From positions 31,651 to 95,650 of the forward strand of contig NVUH01000009.1 in NCBI GenBank assembly GCA_002401855.1: 64,000 nucleotides of DNA, written 5' to 3'. The position numbers were made by a program, and so were the translations under genes. Below, in pieces: positions 25,552 through 35,713 of the stretch. A model generated the notes under the pieces. It searched no databases and was not told the DNA's origin. It worked only from the letters and a program-made list of their open reading frames with translations. Positions within the stretch are counted from its first letter, which is position 1. Every line of letters starts with the position of its first letter. This DNA comes from Hyphomicrobiales bacterium (GTDB lineage Bacteria; Pseudomonadota; Alphaproteobacteria; Rhizobiales; OSC116).

Positions 25552-28101
25552 TTAGAAGATTACACCTTCATCGCTATCAAGCGACAGGTCTAATTCTAAC
25601 AATTGAGTACCCTGTTCCACATTATTGTTAAAGCCAAAATTGGCGTTATTCTCTTCAAGGTTGAAATCATCTATCGATACGATGTTTTCGAAATCCCCAA
25701 AACTGTCGATTGCACCTTCAAAGAATAAAGCCTCTTCAGGTGGTTCGGCGCCATTTTTAAACGCTTCACTGATGATATTTGAATCGCCAGGCAGGGCAGC
25801 AATGCCCGTTTTGCCATTGATGCGGTAAAAGTTCAAACCATTGGGTACACGAAACGGTATGGACGGCGTGTCTTTGAGTGCCATCTGCATGAAATCAAGA
25901 AATACGGGGGCGGCTAATTGGCCACCTGTTTGGGTGCGGCCAAGGTTTTTAGGCTTATCAAAACCCAAATAAACTCCAACCACTAGATCGGGCGTGAAAC
26001 CAACAAACCAAGCGTCTTTATAATCATTGGTGGTGCCGGTTTTGCCAGCCACTGGTTTGCCTAATTTGTTTACAATTGTTGCTGTTCCGCGTTTAACCAC
26101 ACCTTCCATAAAGCTGGTGATTTGGTAAGCCGTGGTGGCTTGAATGACACGCTGGCTATTGTCGATTAATTTAGGCTCATCTTGACCTGTCCATTGTTCG
26201 GCCACGCAAGTGAGGCATTCACGCTCATCATGGCGATAAATTGTACGGCCATATCGATCTTGAATGCGGTCAATTAGTGTGGGGTTTACCCTTTTGCCGC
26301 CATTGGCAAACACGCTATAACCCGCCACCATTTTCAACACTGTGGTTTCGCCTGCGCCGAGAGCCATTGAAATATAAGGTTTTAAATCATTATAAAGGCC
26401 AAAATTATTGGCGTATCTTGCAATGGTGCGCATACCAATCTCATCAGCCAAACGCACCGTCATCACATTACGTGAGCGCTCAATGCCCAAACGCAAGGTC
26501 GAAGGGCCGTAAAATTGTTTACTGTAATTTTGTGGGCGATAAATTTTCTTTTGGCCTGGTATCTGTTTTTCATAAGGTGCATCTAATATAAGAGATGAAG
26601 GGGTGTAGCCACTTTCAAGTGCCACCGCATAAACAATCGGTTTGAAAGATGAGCCAGGTTGACGTTTGGCTTGAGAAGCGCGGTTAAATTGGCTCATTTC
26701 ATAAGAAAAACCGCCAACCAGAGCTTGCACCCGACCTGTGTGCGGGTCCATAGCCACAATGCCACCAGAAATGAGCGGAATTTGCATCAACCGATAATGT
26801 TCGCCACCAGTGGCGGGCTCGACATAAACAACATCACCAACACTTAATACTGCGGCAATGTTTTTAGGCGTGCGGCCTACACCGCCTTTTTTGAGTGCGG
26901 GCTTGGCCCATTTCACTTCGGAATACGGAATCTCACCTGTTTCGCGGATGGCTTCAACTTCGCCATTGCGGTTAACATTGGGACGCAAACCAATGCGTGC
27001 AGTGTTTTTACCGACTTCAAGCACCACAGCCAAACGCCATGGTTTAATGTCACTTGGGCGTTTAACCTTGGTTAAATCTTCTCCCCAATTGTCGAGCGAT
27101 GATAATTGGCTAACCGCACCACGCCAACCACCAAATCTACGATTATAACCAACCATGCCCGTCACCAAAGCATCGCGCGCTTGCGCCTGCATGGATGGGT
27201 TTAAGGTGGTTCGGATGGATAGGCCGCCGCGTAATAATTTTTTCTCACCATAAAGGTCTATCACTTTACGGCGCGCATCCTCGGCAAAATATTCGGCGGC
27301 AAAAATAGTGGCACCAAATGGCCGTGGAGTTACATTTAATGGTTCGCCTTGGGCTTCAATCATTTCATCGCGGGTGATATAGCCATTTTGGAACATACGA
27401 TCAATGACGTAATTGCGGCGGGTGATGGCGCGCTCGGTTTTTCTGAATGGGTGATAATTGGCAGGTGCCTTAGGCAAAGCGGCTAAATAAGCAGTTTGCG
27501 CGATGGATAATTTATCCAAGGTTTTGCCATAATAATTAAGCGAGGCCGCAGCGATGCCATAGGAGCGAAGGCCAAAATTGATTTCGTTTAAATAAAGTTC
27601 AATAATTTTGCCTTTGCTATAGGCTGATTCAATGCGCAAGGTCAGCAAAGCCTCTTTGACCTTACGCATAACGTTACGGTCATTGGTTAGCAAAAAGTTT
27701 TTTGCCACCTGCTGGGTGATGGTAGATGCGCCAATGAAACGGCGGTTAGCGCCTGAAGCAAGAATTTTCACATTGGTGACCATAGCACGAGCAAAAGCCA
27801 AGAAATCGATACCCGAATGGGTGAAGAAGTTTTTATCTTCGGCCGAGATAACGGCTTCAATGGTGCGTTGTGGTATGGATGAATAGGGAATGTATAACCG
27901 GCGTTCCTCGGCATATTCACCCAAAAGTTGGCCATTGGCCGCATGCATACGGCTGGTCACCTTGGGCTCATAAGCTGCCAAAGTTTTATGATCGGGCAAA
28001 TCTTGACTGGCTTCCCAGATGACGTAAGACGTGACGCCAATACCGACAATGAGAAACATAAACATGATTGCAAAAAATGAACTAAATATGCGCCAGAGCA
28101 T
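25552..28101 (-). CDS. mrcA: Penicillin-binding protein 1A, bifunctional
   Basis: 849 residues. An N-terminal membrane anchor (about 10-32) precedes the glycosyltransferase domain (VISAEDKNFFTHSGID, GASTITQQVAKNFLL, KGKIIELYLNEINFG). The transpeptidase domain has S-S-F-K near residue 483 (QPGSSFKPIVYA), a SRN element, and KTGTTNDYKDAWFVGF. It polymerises and crosslinks peptidoglycan. The acidic tail of about 60 residues is of unknown role. It follows the amidase by about 150 bp, probably as one transcription unit with it and prfB. Confidence 0.95.
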   Translation of the reverse strand: MLWRIFSSFFAIMFMFLIVGIGVTSYVIWEASQDLPDHKTLAAYEPKVTSRMHAANGQLLGEYAEERRLYIPYSSIPQRTIEAVISAEDKNFFTHSGIDFLAFARAMVTNVKILASGANRRFIGASTITQQVAKNFLLTNDRNVMRKVKEALLTLRIESAYSKGKIIELYLNEINFGLRSYGIAAASLNYYGKTLDKLSIAQTAYLAALPKAPANYHPFRKTERAITRRNYVIDRMFQNGYITRDEMIEAQGEPLNVTPRPFGATIFAAEYFAEDARRKVIDLYGEKKLLRGGLSIRTTLNPSMQAQARDALVTGMVGYNRRFGGWRGAVSQLSSLDNWGEDLTKVKRPSDIKPWRLAVVLEVGKNTARIGLRPNVNRNGEVEAIRETGEIPYSEVKWAKPALKKGGVGRTPKNIAAVLSVGDVVYVEPATGGEHYRLMQIPLISGGIVAMDPHTGRVQALVGGFSYEMSQFNRASQAKRQPGSSFKPIVYAVALESGYTPSSLILDAPYEKQIPGQKKIYRPQNYSKQFYGPSTLRLGIERSRNVMTVRLADEIGMRTIARYANNFGLYNDLKPYISMALGAGETTVLKMVAGYSVFANGGKRVNPTLIDRIQDRYGRTIYRHDERECLTCVAEQWTGQDEPKLIDNSQRVIQATTAYQITSFMEGVVKRGTATIVNKLGKPVAGKTGTTNDYKDAWFVGFTPDLVVGVYLGFDKPKNLGRTQTGGQLAAPVFLDFMQMALKDTPSIPFRVPNGLNFYRINGKTGIAALPGDSNIISEAFKNGAEPPEEALFFEGAIDSFGDFENIVSIDDFNLEENNANFGFNNNVEQGTQLLELDLSLDSDEGVIF

Positions 28102-28249
28102 GATAACCTTATTCCACCAATATTTACTGATTTAAAAGCCAAAGTAGAGCTGGAATTCGAATCGTAAAACAATTATTCAATTAATTGACCTGAAACTAAT
28201 TCTAGATTGTGGCAATGGCTAGACAAAAATGTGTTTTTTTGAGTTTTCA

Positions 28250-29794
28250 TCAGAATAATGCACGATTTTTAAAATATTCCACCACAGAATGTTGAATGCT
28301 AGTGGCCATTTTATTTTGCCACGTGCTAGACTTTAAATTTGCTTCGTCATTTTTATTGGATAAATAGCCCAATTCAATCAGTACTGACGGTACATCTGGG
28401 GCTTTTAGCACCCGAAAGCCCGCAAATTTAACAGGCTTTTTGCGCATTATCACATTACCGCGCATTTGTCTCACAGCAAGATTGGCAAAATTGACCGATT
28501 TTGTTTTGGAATCGCGTTGTGCCAAATCAATTAAAATAGACGCCACAACTTTGGATTCATTTTTAAATTGCACGCCTGCCAAAATATCTGATCTGTTTTC
28601 TTTACGCGCCAAGGCCGCGGCCTCGTTATCGGACGATTTATCTGACAATGTATAGATGGAGGCGCCACGCACTGACGCGCCGCCGGTGGCAACCGAATCG
28701 GCATGCAAAGAAATGAACAGGTCGGCTTTATATTCTCGCGATATTTTAACTCGATCACGCAGTTTAATAAAATAATCACCTTTGCGGGTAAGATATACGG
28801 TAAATCTTCCCGTGTCGTTAAGCTTTTTTTGCAAGCGTTGGGCAAAGGCTAAAACCACATGTTTTTCGCGCGTGCCAGAGCGGCTTATGGCACCGCCGTC
28901 AATGCCACCATGGCCAGCATCCAATACAATGATGGGTTTACGCTGTTGACGCGCAGGCCGACCAAAACCATCTTTGGTGGCTAATTGCCTAGAAGCCAGT
29001 ATTAAATTATTCATATTGCTAGGGCGTTTAAGTGGTTTTGGTACAAGGCTAGTGATGCGAATGTCGCCAGCTATACTATCGTCCGTAACGATCGAACTGT
29101 TTATTTTATCTAACTCAAGATTAAGCGCCGCGAGATCAATTTTAGACTGTGCAATTTGCGAGCCTGTTTGATTGTCAATGGCACTATCACCAGTGGCGAT
29201 CTGCATTAATTCTTCTATGGTGGGAATGTTGGGCTGAAAATTAATTTTGATACTTTGTTTGGATTCGACCAGTTTATCATCATTGGGTGCGGCCTGCCCT
29301 GCTGTTAAATCTTGCTTGCCTTCGCGGTTTAGATTGACTGATATTCTGGGCGATGAGATGGTGGTTTTTTTAATGATGTCGACCACCAATAAGGCGCCTT
29401 TTGCGGCCTTGGCGGGTATAATAAAAGCCGCAGCCACTTCGGTTTTTTGCAAGGTGTCTATGACGATGCGTGATTTTTCGGGCGAAAAACGCCCATAACG
29501 AAATTCTTTAACTAAGCCATATACTTGGGTCCCCATACTAGATGGCAGATTGAAATCAACAGCATCAAAATCGATGATGAGACGATCGGGGTCTGGAATG
29601 CTATAAACTTGAAAAGCCACCTGATCGGTGAGTTCGATAACCATGCGGGTTTTCTCTAGCCCGCCTGATAAACGAATGTCGTAAACCTCATTGGCCAACG
29701 ACACACTGCTTACAGACAAGGAGGTTGAAGTCAGAATGGCCATAAACAGCATAAATGCAAATTTGCTTGCTTTTATTGGGCTATAATTCGTCAT
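28250..29794 (-). CDS. N-acetylmuramoyl-L-alanine amidase with AMIN domain
   Basis: 514 residues with a signal peptide ending near residue 35. An AMIN domain (about 38-150: VYDIRLSGGLEKTRMVIELT) would target it to the septum or peptidoglycan. The Amidase_3 domain starts at PIIVLDAGHGGIDGGA (about residue 300), with zinc ligands H and E (LDAGHGG, FISLHADS, VLIELGYLSN). It cleaves the amide bond of murein during daughter-cell separation in the periplasm, AmiC-like. Its regulator gene is not in the window. Confidence 0.93.
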   Translation of the reverse strand: MTNYSPIKASKFAFMLFMAILTSTSLSVSSVSLANEVYDIRLSGGLEKTRMVIELTDQVAFQVYSIPDPDRLIIDFDAVDFNLPSSMGTQVYGLVKEFRYGRFSPEKSRIVIDTLQKTEVAAAFIIPAKAAKGALLVVDIIKKTTISSPRISVNLNREGKQDLTAGQAAPNDDKLVESKQSIKINFQPNIPTIEELMQIATGDSAIDNQTGSQIAQSKIDLAALNLELDKINSSIVTDDSIAGDIRITSLVPKPLKRPSNMNNLILASRQLATKDGFGRPARQQRKPIIVLDAGHGGIDGGAISRSGTREKHVVLAFAQRLQKKLNDTGRFTVYLTRKGDYFIKLRDRVKISREYKADLFISLHADSVATGGASVRGASIYTLSDKSSDNEAAALARKENRSDILAGVQFKNESKVVASILIDLAQRDSKTKSVNFANLAVRQMRGNVIMRKKPVKFAGFRVLKAPDVPSVLIELGYLSNKNDEANLKSSTWQNKMATSIQHSVVEYFKNRALF

Positions 29795-29833
29795 TTATGG
29801 GTGATCTTAAATTTAGTTTCTGAATGTCGCGTC

Positions 29834-29862
29834 ATTATAGGAAAAAATCGTTAATGATTCAC
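29834..29862 (-). promoter_or_regulatory. Candidate promoter of the amidase-mrcA unit
   Basis: On the minus strand a perfect TATAAT (29839-29834) is 17 bp after GTGAAT (29862-29857), a weak -35. It is about 40 bp before the amidase start codon. Confidence 0.45.
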
Positions 29863-30585
29863 TTGATATTAAATATACCAGTAATTTTGTTTTTTGCATG
29901 CCTATTTATTTTAAATAATGCTCTCTACTGAGGTTCAAAAATCTTTTTTCGTTGATTAATTCTTAAAAGCCTTATATTAAAGTAATATTAAGTGCCTGTA
30001 AGTAACGATGAATGGCGCTGATAAATAAAATCTGTTATTTAAATAAAATTAGATAAATCAGATAGATACCTAAATTTTTAGATGAATTTTAGCAACAAAC
30101 AACGCTAAATGAATCAAAATAAGTGGTTTGATATTTTTGCATGCGGCAAGGATTACTCAGTCAAATCACTATGTTAACAGCCAGATAACTGGCAGCGAAT
30201 GGAAAAAAATGGCTCAAAACCATTTAATATTGTGCGGGGGTCGTGTTTTAGCTCTATTGGCTACGATGCGTGTTGCTGTGCTTTACGCCATTCAAACTGA
30301 ATCTCATAAATATTCAAAAATATTTAGCGCCATAAAGAGTAGCATCTTTACGGCCATAGCTGAAGGCAGCAGGTTCACCCCAAAACTTTCCCTATCATTG
30401 ATAGGCAAATTATATCAATTAGATGTAAAGCTTATATCTAATCCCCCCTTTTATGCGAAACAAAATTCGCATCAACAATTATACTCAAATGATGAAACGC
30501 AAAAAAAACTTAAAGCAGCCCGACAAGCTGCCGATGAGGCGGTTGCACGCTTTGCAAATTCACATCATTCGAGCGCGAGAGACAT
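29863..30585 (+). other. Gene-free region with the structured leader of rne
   Basis: About 720 bp without a convincing gene. Up to about 30120 it is AT-rich and featureless. From about 30180 several hairpins can be drawn: GCCAG-ATAA-CTGGC (30180-30193), CCTATC-ATT-GATAGG (30391-30405) and ATGCGAA-ACAAAA-TTCGCAT (30453-30472). A long structured leader is known to mediate RNase E autoregulation in E. coli; the same role here is inference. An open frame at 30128-30721 crosses this region and the first part of rne out of frame and is not credible as a gene. Confidence 0.4.
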
Positions 30586-33348
30586 ATGGCAAATAATAAA
30601 ATGCTTATTGACGCAACGCACGAAGAAGAAACACGTGTTGTTATCGTCAAAGGAAACAAGATTGAGGAATTTGACTTTGAGGCGGCCAATAGACGGCAGC
30701 TTAAGGGCAATATCTATTTAGCTAAAGTTACCAGAGTTGAACCTTCACTACAGGCGGCATTTGTCGACTTTGGTGGCAATAGACATGGCTTTTTGGCGTT
30801 TAGTGAAATTCACCCCGATTATTACCAAATACCCGCGGCTGACCGTGCGCTTCTGTTAAAAGAAGAGGCCGAAGCTGCTGCTGAAGCCAACCGAGAAGAA
30901 GAGCGTTACGAGAGTAAACTCGCTGCAAGTACTGATGATGTCGAAAATGCCGACGAAGAAGACGGCAACAATAGACGCGGTGGCCGCAACAATAACCGCC
31001 GGCGCGGCAGACGTAACAATACACGCTTTAACCGCCTACCTGCGCGTGGTATTTTCACCTCATTACCTGCTGGTGAAGCTAAGGGCGGAGAAGCTGATCA
31101 GGCTGATCAGGCTGATTCTAACTCAAATGCTTCCAACCAAAATACTGAAACAGAGGCTCGTGAAGAGCGTAACCCGCGCGGCAGAGGCCGTGGACGTGGG
31201 CGCGGTGGACGTGGATATCGAGGCCGTGGGCGCAATAGTAGCCGTATGGGCAACCGCCCATTGCGCGGTGTTTACACATCTTTACCACCATATGTAGCGG
31301 TATTGAATGAAGACACGCCGTTTGAAAAATATGACCAACGCAACAACCAAAAATCTGCTGCCGAATCAGCTGGCCTTACGGACAGTGTGAAATCTGAGCA
31401 GGTTGAAAATTTATCTGGTGTCGTGTCTATCTTTGACCAAAACACTGAAGACAATACAGACAGTGTCGAGGTGTTGGACAACAGCAACGAAGCACAAGTT
31501 GAAGAAGCCCAAGCGCCAGTTAAACGTAAAACGCGGGCGCGCAAACGCTATGAAATTCAGCAAGTTATTAAGCGCCGCCAAATTATCTTGGTGCAAGTTG
31601 TAAAAGAAGAGCGTGGCAATAAAGGCGCTGCTTTGACCACTTATCTATCGCTGGCTGGTCGTTATTGTGTGTTGATGCCCAATACGCCAAAAGGTGGCGG
31701 CATTAGCCGTAAAATAACCAATGCGCCAGACCGCAAACGCCTTAAAGAAGTGGCCGAAAGCCTGATTCTTGACGAAGGCATGGGACTGATTGTGCGTACT
31801 GCAGGTGCCAACCGCACCAAAATGGATATTAAGCGCGATTATGAATATCTGATTAGATTGTGGGAAAATGTGCGTAATTTAACCTTACGCTCGGTTGCTC
31901 CACATTTGGTTTATGAAGAAGGCAATTTGATCAAGCGCTCGATTCGCGATTTGTATGACCGCGATATTGATGCGGTGATTGTATCGGGCGACCAAGCTTA
32001 TAAAGAAGCCAAAGCCTTTATGACAATGCTGATGCCAAGCCATGCGAAAAAGGTGCAGCATTATAAAGAAGCGCAGCCTATTTTCATCCGCCATCACATT
32101 GAGCAGCAGTTAGACACTATATATAGCCCGAATGTGACCTTGAAATCTGGTGGTTATTTGGTCATCAACCAAACTGAAGCTTTGGTTTCGATTGACATTA
32201 ACTCGGGTAAATCGACCAAAGAAAACAGCATTGAAAACACTGCGGTTAATACCAATTTAGAAGCTGCTGAAGAAATTGCACGGCAATTGCGCCTGCGTGA
32301 TTTGGCGGGTTTGGTGGTGATTGACTTTATCGACATGGAAGAGAATAGAAACAATCGCGCCGTTGAAAAACGCATGAAAGATTGTTTAGCTTCTGACCGT
32401 GCGCGGATACAAGTTGGGCGCATCAGCCATTTTGGTTTGCTCGAAATGTCGCGCCAGCGCTTGCGCGCTAGCTTGCTCGAAGGCAGCACCGATATGTGCC
32501 CTCATTGTCATGGCACTGGGCTTATTCGATCTAACAGCTCGATGGCGCTGCATATATTGAATGCGCTGGAGCATCAGTTAATTCAGGGCCGCGGGCCATC
32601 ACTTAACATTCTTGCGCCGCTTAACATCACGATGTTCTTGCTCAATAATAAACGCCAACAATTGTTTGAAATTGAAGGCAGATATAATGCAAGGGTGAAT
32701 ATTGAAGTTGACCCACATTTAGAAGGTGTGAGCTATCGCATTGAAACATCCGCTCTAGAAGTGCCGAAACGCAGCGCAGATGGTGCCATACGCTTAGAGA
32801 GTGAATATGGTAGTGATGAGGTGCTTGAAACCGAAACAACCACCACAAAAACTGAACAAAAAACCAACGACACTGAAACTGTTGAGAGCAATGGTGATGA
32901 CGATGGTAGAAAGCCGCGCCGTAATGGTCGGCGTAATTCACGTGGCAGAAACAATGGACGTGGCCGTAGAAACTCTGGTGATGAAAGCCAAAGAACTACC
33001 GAGACGGTTGCAGAGGTAAAAGTTGATGCCGAGAAAGCTAGCCCCTCCGCCTCCAGCGAGAATTCGGTTGCTGAGAAAGTGGCTGTGACGTCTGAAGTTG
33101 CAAAAGTAGAAACGAGCACCGATCAGAAAGCTGAAAGCAATAAGGCTGTAGACAATAAAACCGTAGATAATAAAGACAGCGAAAAACCTAAGCGCCGAAC
33201 TAGGTCAAAAGCCAAAACTACTGAAGCCAAATCTGGCGGGGTAAAAGCTGCTGCTGCTAAAACGGAAACACTCCGCGAAGCCGCAGATGAAAAACCCGAC
33301 GCAGATGCCAAACAAGGCTGGTGGTCACGCCGTTTTAACCGCAATTAA
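30586..33348 (+). CDS. rne: Ribonuclease E
   Basis: 920 residues. The N-terminal S1 domain (IYLAKVTRVEPSLQAAFVDFGGNRHGFLAF) is split by an acidic then Arg/Gly-rich insert of about 230 residues, as in other alphaproteobacterial RNases E. The catalytic part has the DNase I-like site LVVIDFIDMEENRNN near residue 580 and the Zn-link CPHCHGTG near 637. The C-terminal third is low-complexity and basic/acidic, and ends KQGWWSRRF; the GWW element resembles the PNPase-binding motif known from Caulobacter RNase E. It organises the RNA degradosome. Confidence 0.96.
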   Translation: MANNKMLIDATHEEETRVVIVKGNKIEEFDFEAANRRQLKGNIYLAKVTRVEPSLQAAFVDFGGNRHGFLAFSEIHPDYYQIPAADRALLLKEEAEAAAEANREEERYESKLAASTDDVENADEEDGNNRRGGRNNNRRRGRRNNTRFNRLPARGIFTSLPAGEAKGGEADQADQADSNSNASNQNTETEAREERNPRGRGRGRGRGGRGYRGRGRNSSRMGNRPLRGVYTSLPPYVAVLNEDTPFEKYDQRNNQKSAAESAGLTDSVKSEQVENLSGVVSIFDQNTEDNTDSVEVLDNSNEAQVEEAQAPVKRKTRARKRYEIQQVIKRRQIILVQVVKEERGNKGAALTTYLSLAGRYCVLMPNTPKGGGISRKITNAPDRKRLKEVAESLILDEGMGLIVRTAGANRTKMDIKRDYEYLIRLWENVRNLTLRSVAPHLVYEEGNLIKRSIRDLYDRDIDAVIVSGDQAYKEAKAFMTMLMPSHAKKVQHYKEAQPIFIRHHIEQQLDTIYSPNVTLKSGGYLVINQTEALVSIDINSGKSTKENSIENTAVNTNLEAAEEIARQLRLRDLAGLVVIDFIDMEENRNNRAVEKRMKDCLASDRARIQVGRISHFGLLEMSRQRLRASLLEGSTDMCPHCHGTGLIRSNSSMALHILNALEHQLIQGRGPSLNILAPLNITMFLLNNKRQQLFEIEGRYNARVNIEVDPHLEGVSYRIETSALEVPKRSADGAIRLESEYGSDEVLETETTTTKTEQKTNDTETVESNGDDDGRKPRRNGRRNSRGRNNGRGRRNSGDESQRTTETVAEVKVDAEKASPSASSENSVAEKVAVTSEVAKVETSTDQKAESNKAVDNKTVDNKDSEKPKRRTRSKAKTTEAKSGGVKAAAAKTETLREAADEKPDADAKQGWWSRRFNRN

Positions 33349-33357
33349 ATTTAAAGC

Positions 33358-33391
33358 ATGCAGACTGATGTCTTTTGGGCACAGTCTGCAT
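33358..33391 (+). terminator. Hairpin after rne
   Basis: ATGCAGACTG (33358-33367) pairs with CAGTCTGCAT (33382-33391) over a 14-nt loop, followed by TTAATTGAT. The stem is 10 bp; the T run is weak. Confidence 0.5.
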
Positions 33392-33513
33392 TTAATTGAT
33401 ATGCATAATGAATTTATTGCCAAATAAGCTTGCACTAATTTTATCGGCATTTCATATTACTATTGATTAGGTTCTGGACAATTTTTTAAGAACCGTATGA
33501 CTCGGAGGGGTTT

Positions 33514-34287
33514 ATGATCAAATTGATCGTTAAAAAAGCACTTAGATTATCGACCGCTATGTTGGTTGGTGGTATGATGGCGCTGACAAATGCGGGGCCT
33601 GCTGCTGGCGCTGAAGAATTTACTGATGCCCAAAGAAATGAAATTGTGCAAATTTTCCAGGAATTCTTTCTGGAAAACCCCGAGATTATCCGAGAAGCTC
33701 TGATCGCATTAGAACAAAAAAATGAAGAAAAACGTGCTGCAGAAATTAGAGACATCATCGTTAGCCAAAAGAAAATTATTGAAAACCCCAAAGGTCTATT
33801 TGTTGCGGGTAACCCGGATGGCGATGTCACATTAATTGAATTTTTTGATTATAATGACCCCAATTCAAAACAATCTTTGCCTGATATTCTATATCTACTG
33901 GAGAATGATCCAAATTTAAGAGTTGTGCTTTACGAAACACCTATGCATGCGCAATCGTCATTAACTGCAGCGCACGCCACTTTGGCAGCTGGAAAACAAG
34001 AAAAATACCTAACCTTGCATTCGGCCTTACTCAGCTATAATGGCGGCCTGTTGGATGAAAAAATTATCTTAGACATTGCCAAAAAAGCTGGACTTGATAT
34101 TGACCAACTGAAAAAAGACATGGGTAGCATTGAAATTGAGCAAATTATTGAGAATTCATCAAATATTGCCGAAATATTAGGTGTGCAAGGTACGCCAGCC
34201 TTTATCATTGGCGACAACTTATACCGTGGGGCAATGGGGCTTGAAAACATCCGTGCCAAGATAAATGAAATCAGAATTAACCGTTAA
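33514..34287 (+). CDS. DsbA/ScsC-like periplasmic protein without active-site cysteines
   Basis: 257 residues with GGAGGGG before the ATG and a signal peptide ending near residue 33. An N-terminal helix (EIVQIFQEFFLENPEIIREAL) resembles the oligomerisation arm of ScsC-like proteins. The thioredoxin fold begins GDVTLIEFFDYN, but where the paralogue at 34778 has CTYC this one has DPNS (residues 115-118). The cis-proline loop GTPAFIIGDN is kept. It therefore cannot do classical disulfide chemistry and may act as a chaperone or partner. It lies directly before aroQ. Confidence 0.88.
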   Translation: MIKLIVKKALRLSTAMLVGGMMALTNAGPAAGAEEFTDAQRNEIVQIFQEFFLENPEIIREALIALEQKNEEKRAAEIRDIIVSQKKIIENPKGLFVAGNPDGDVTLIEFFDYNDPNSKQSLPDILYLLENDPNLRVVLYETPMHAQSSLTAAHATLAAGKQEKYLTLHSALLSYNGGLLDEKIILDIAKKAGLDIDQLKKDMGSIEIEQIIENSSNIAEILGVQGTPAFIIGDNLYRGAMGLENIRAKINEIRINR

Positions 34288-34320
34288 TATTAGCCTGTCT
34301 ATAATTAAGTAATAGGGATC

Positions 34321-34755
34321 GTGAATTTGAAAATTTCAATCATTAATGGCCCAAATTTAAACATGCTTGGTGTGAGAGAACCTGAAATTTATGGCACGCT
34401 GAGTTTGGCTGATATTGAAGCGCAATGCCTTGACCAAGCGAAAAAACTTGGCCTTGAAATGAGTTTTTCCCAATCTAACCATGAAGGCGCTATTGTTGAG
34501 TTTATTCATGCTGCACATGAAGCTGGTCATGGCGCCATTATCATCAATGCTGCCGCCTTCACTCACACCAGTGTGGCCATATTGGATGCGTTAAAAGCGG
34601 TAAATTTGCCAGTTTATGAAGTGCATTTGTCTAACGTTCATGCGCGAGAGAGTTTTCGCCATAAATCCTATATCTCGGCGATTGCCACTGGAGTTATATG
34701 CGGTTTAGGTGTTGAAGGCTATTTAGCGGCGATGCGGGCTATTGTTTTAAAATAA
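34321..34755 (+). CDS. aroQ: Type II 3-dehydroquinate dehydratase
   Basis: 144 residues from GTG 34321; TTG 34327 would place AGGGA at a better distance. The family motifs are [18 protein letters not shown] (with the catalytic tyrosine), [30 protein letters not shown], and the histidine in [14 protein letters not shown]. It dehydrates 3-dehydroquinate in the shikimate pathway and forms a dodecamer in the cytosol. Its position between two DsbA-like genes and before accBC is a common alphaproteobacterial grouping. Confidence 0.96.
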   Translation: MNLKISIINGPNLNMLGVREPEIYGTLSLADIEAQCLDQAKKLGLEMSFSQSNHEGAIVEFIHAAHEAGHGAIIINAAAFTHTSVAILDALKAVNLPVYEVHLSNVHARESFRHKSYISAIATGVICGLGVEGYLAAMRAIVLK

Positions 34756-34777
34756 TATTCTAACGACTGAGTTTTCT

Positions 34778-35524
34778 ATGTTCAAAATTATTTTCATCAG
34801 TTTTATTATACTCGCCACATCAATTGGTACGGCTGTTGCCCACCCTATCGATAAAGCCGAATTGGCCAAAATGTTTGAAGAATATTTACTTGCTAATCCT
34901 GAAGTTGTTGAATTGGCATTGATTAAAAATCAACGAAATAAAGAAGATAGAAAATCCCAAAAAATTAATGATTTCATCCAAGCCAATAAAACGCTTATTG
35001 AAAATCCCGAAGGGCTATTTATTGGCGGAAACCCAGATGGTGACATTACATTGGTGGAATTTTTTGACTATAATTGCACCTATTGCAAACAATCATTTGA
35101 CGGCATAAACCTATTGCTTGAAACGGATAAAAACTTAAAGTTGGTTATGTATGAATTGCCAATATTGGCGCAATCATCGCTAACCGCAGCACGCGCCTCT
35201 TTGGCAGCCAAAGTGCAGGGTAAATATTGGCAATTTCACAGCGTGGTGATTGGCCATCAAGGTACGTTAACTGAAGAAATGATATTTGCTTATGCGGTGC
35301 AAATTGGTTTGGATATTGACCAGTTGAAAATTGATATGGTGAGTGAAACCACCGAAAAAGCGTTAATTGCATCGTCACAATTGGCCGAAAGCTTAGAAGT
35401 GAATGGCACTCCTGCCTTTATCATTGACGGACAATTATTCCCTGGTGCGATTGGCTATGAGAACATCCTAGCGGTGATTGCTGATTCTCGGGCTCAAAGA
35501 AGCGTTCAGACCAGTACGAACTAA
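34778..35524 (+). CDS. DsbA/ScsC-like thiol-disulfide oxidoreductase
   Basis: 248 residues with a signal peptide ending near AVAHP (about 22). The N-terminal helical arm is followed by the thioredoxin fold with Cys100-Thr-Tyr-Cys103 in FFDYNCTYCKQS, and the cis-proline loop NGTPAFIIDG. It is closely similar to the protein at 33514 except for the active site. It should oxidise or isomerise disulfides in the periplasm. It starts 22 bp after aroQ; accB follows after 189 bp, which probably holds a promoter. Confidence 0.92.
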   Translation: MFKIIFISFIILATSIGTAVAHPIDKAELAKMFEEYLLANPEVVELALIKNQRNKEDRKSQKINDFIQANKTLIENPEGLFIGGNPDGDITLVEFFDYNCTYCKQSFDGINLLLETDKNLKLVMYELPILAQSSLTAARASLAAKVQGKYWQFHSVVIGHQGTLTEEMIFAYAVQIGLDIDQLKIDMVSETTEKALIASSQLAESLEVNGTPAFIIDGQLFPGAIGYENILAVIADSRAQRSVQTSTN

Positions 35525-35713
35525 ATCGCGGTTTTCAACCGAATGCTAAAATTATCCTTATTATTTAGGGTTAGATGCGCCTAATTTAATGCCCAAAACC
35601 TTATTTTCGGCAGGTTAGACCTATGCAAAAGCGGCTAAATTTGTTAGTAGTTAATGATAGAAAATATATTTTACGCGCAAAATACGGGCCAAAATTAAGA
35701 TAGGGAATGACTG

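Noticed and set aside
30128-30721. A 197-codon open frame across the rne leader and start
   Set aside because: No ribosome site, overlaps rne in another frame by 136 bp, and its sequence looks like untranslated low-complexity DNA.
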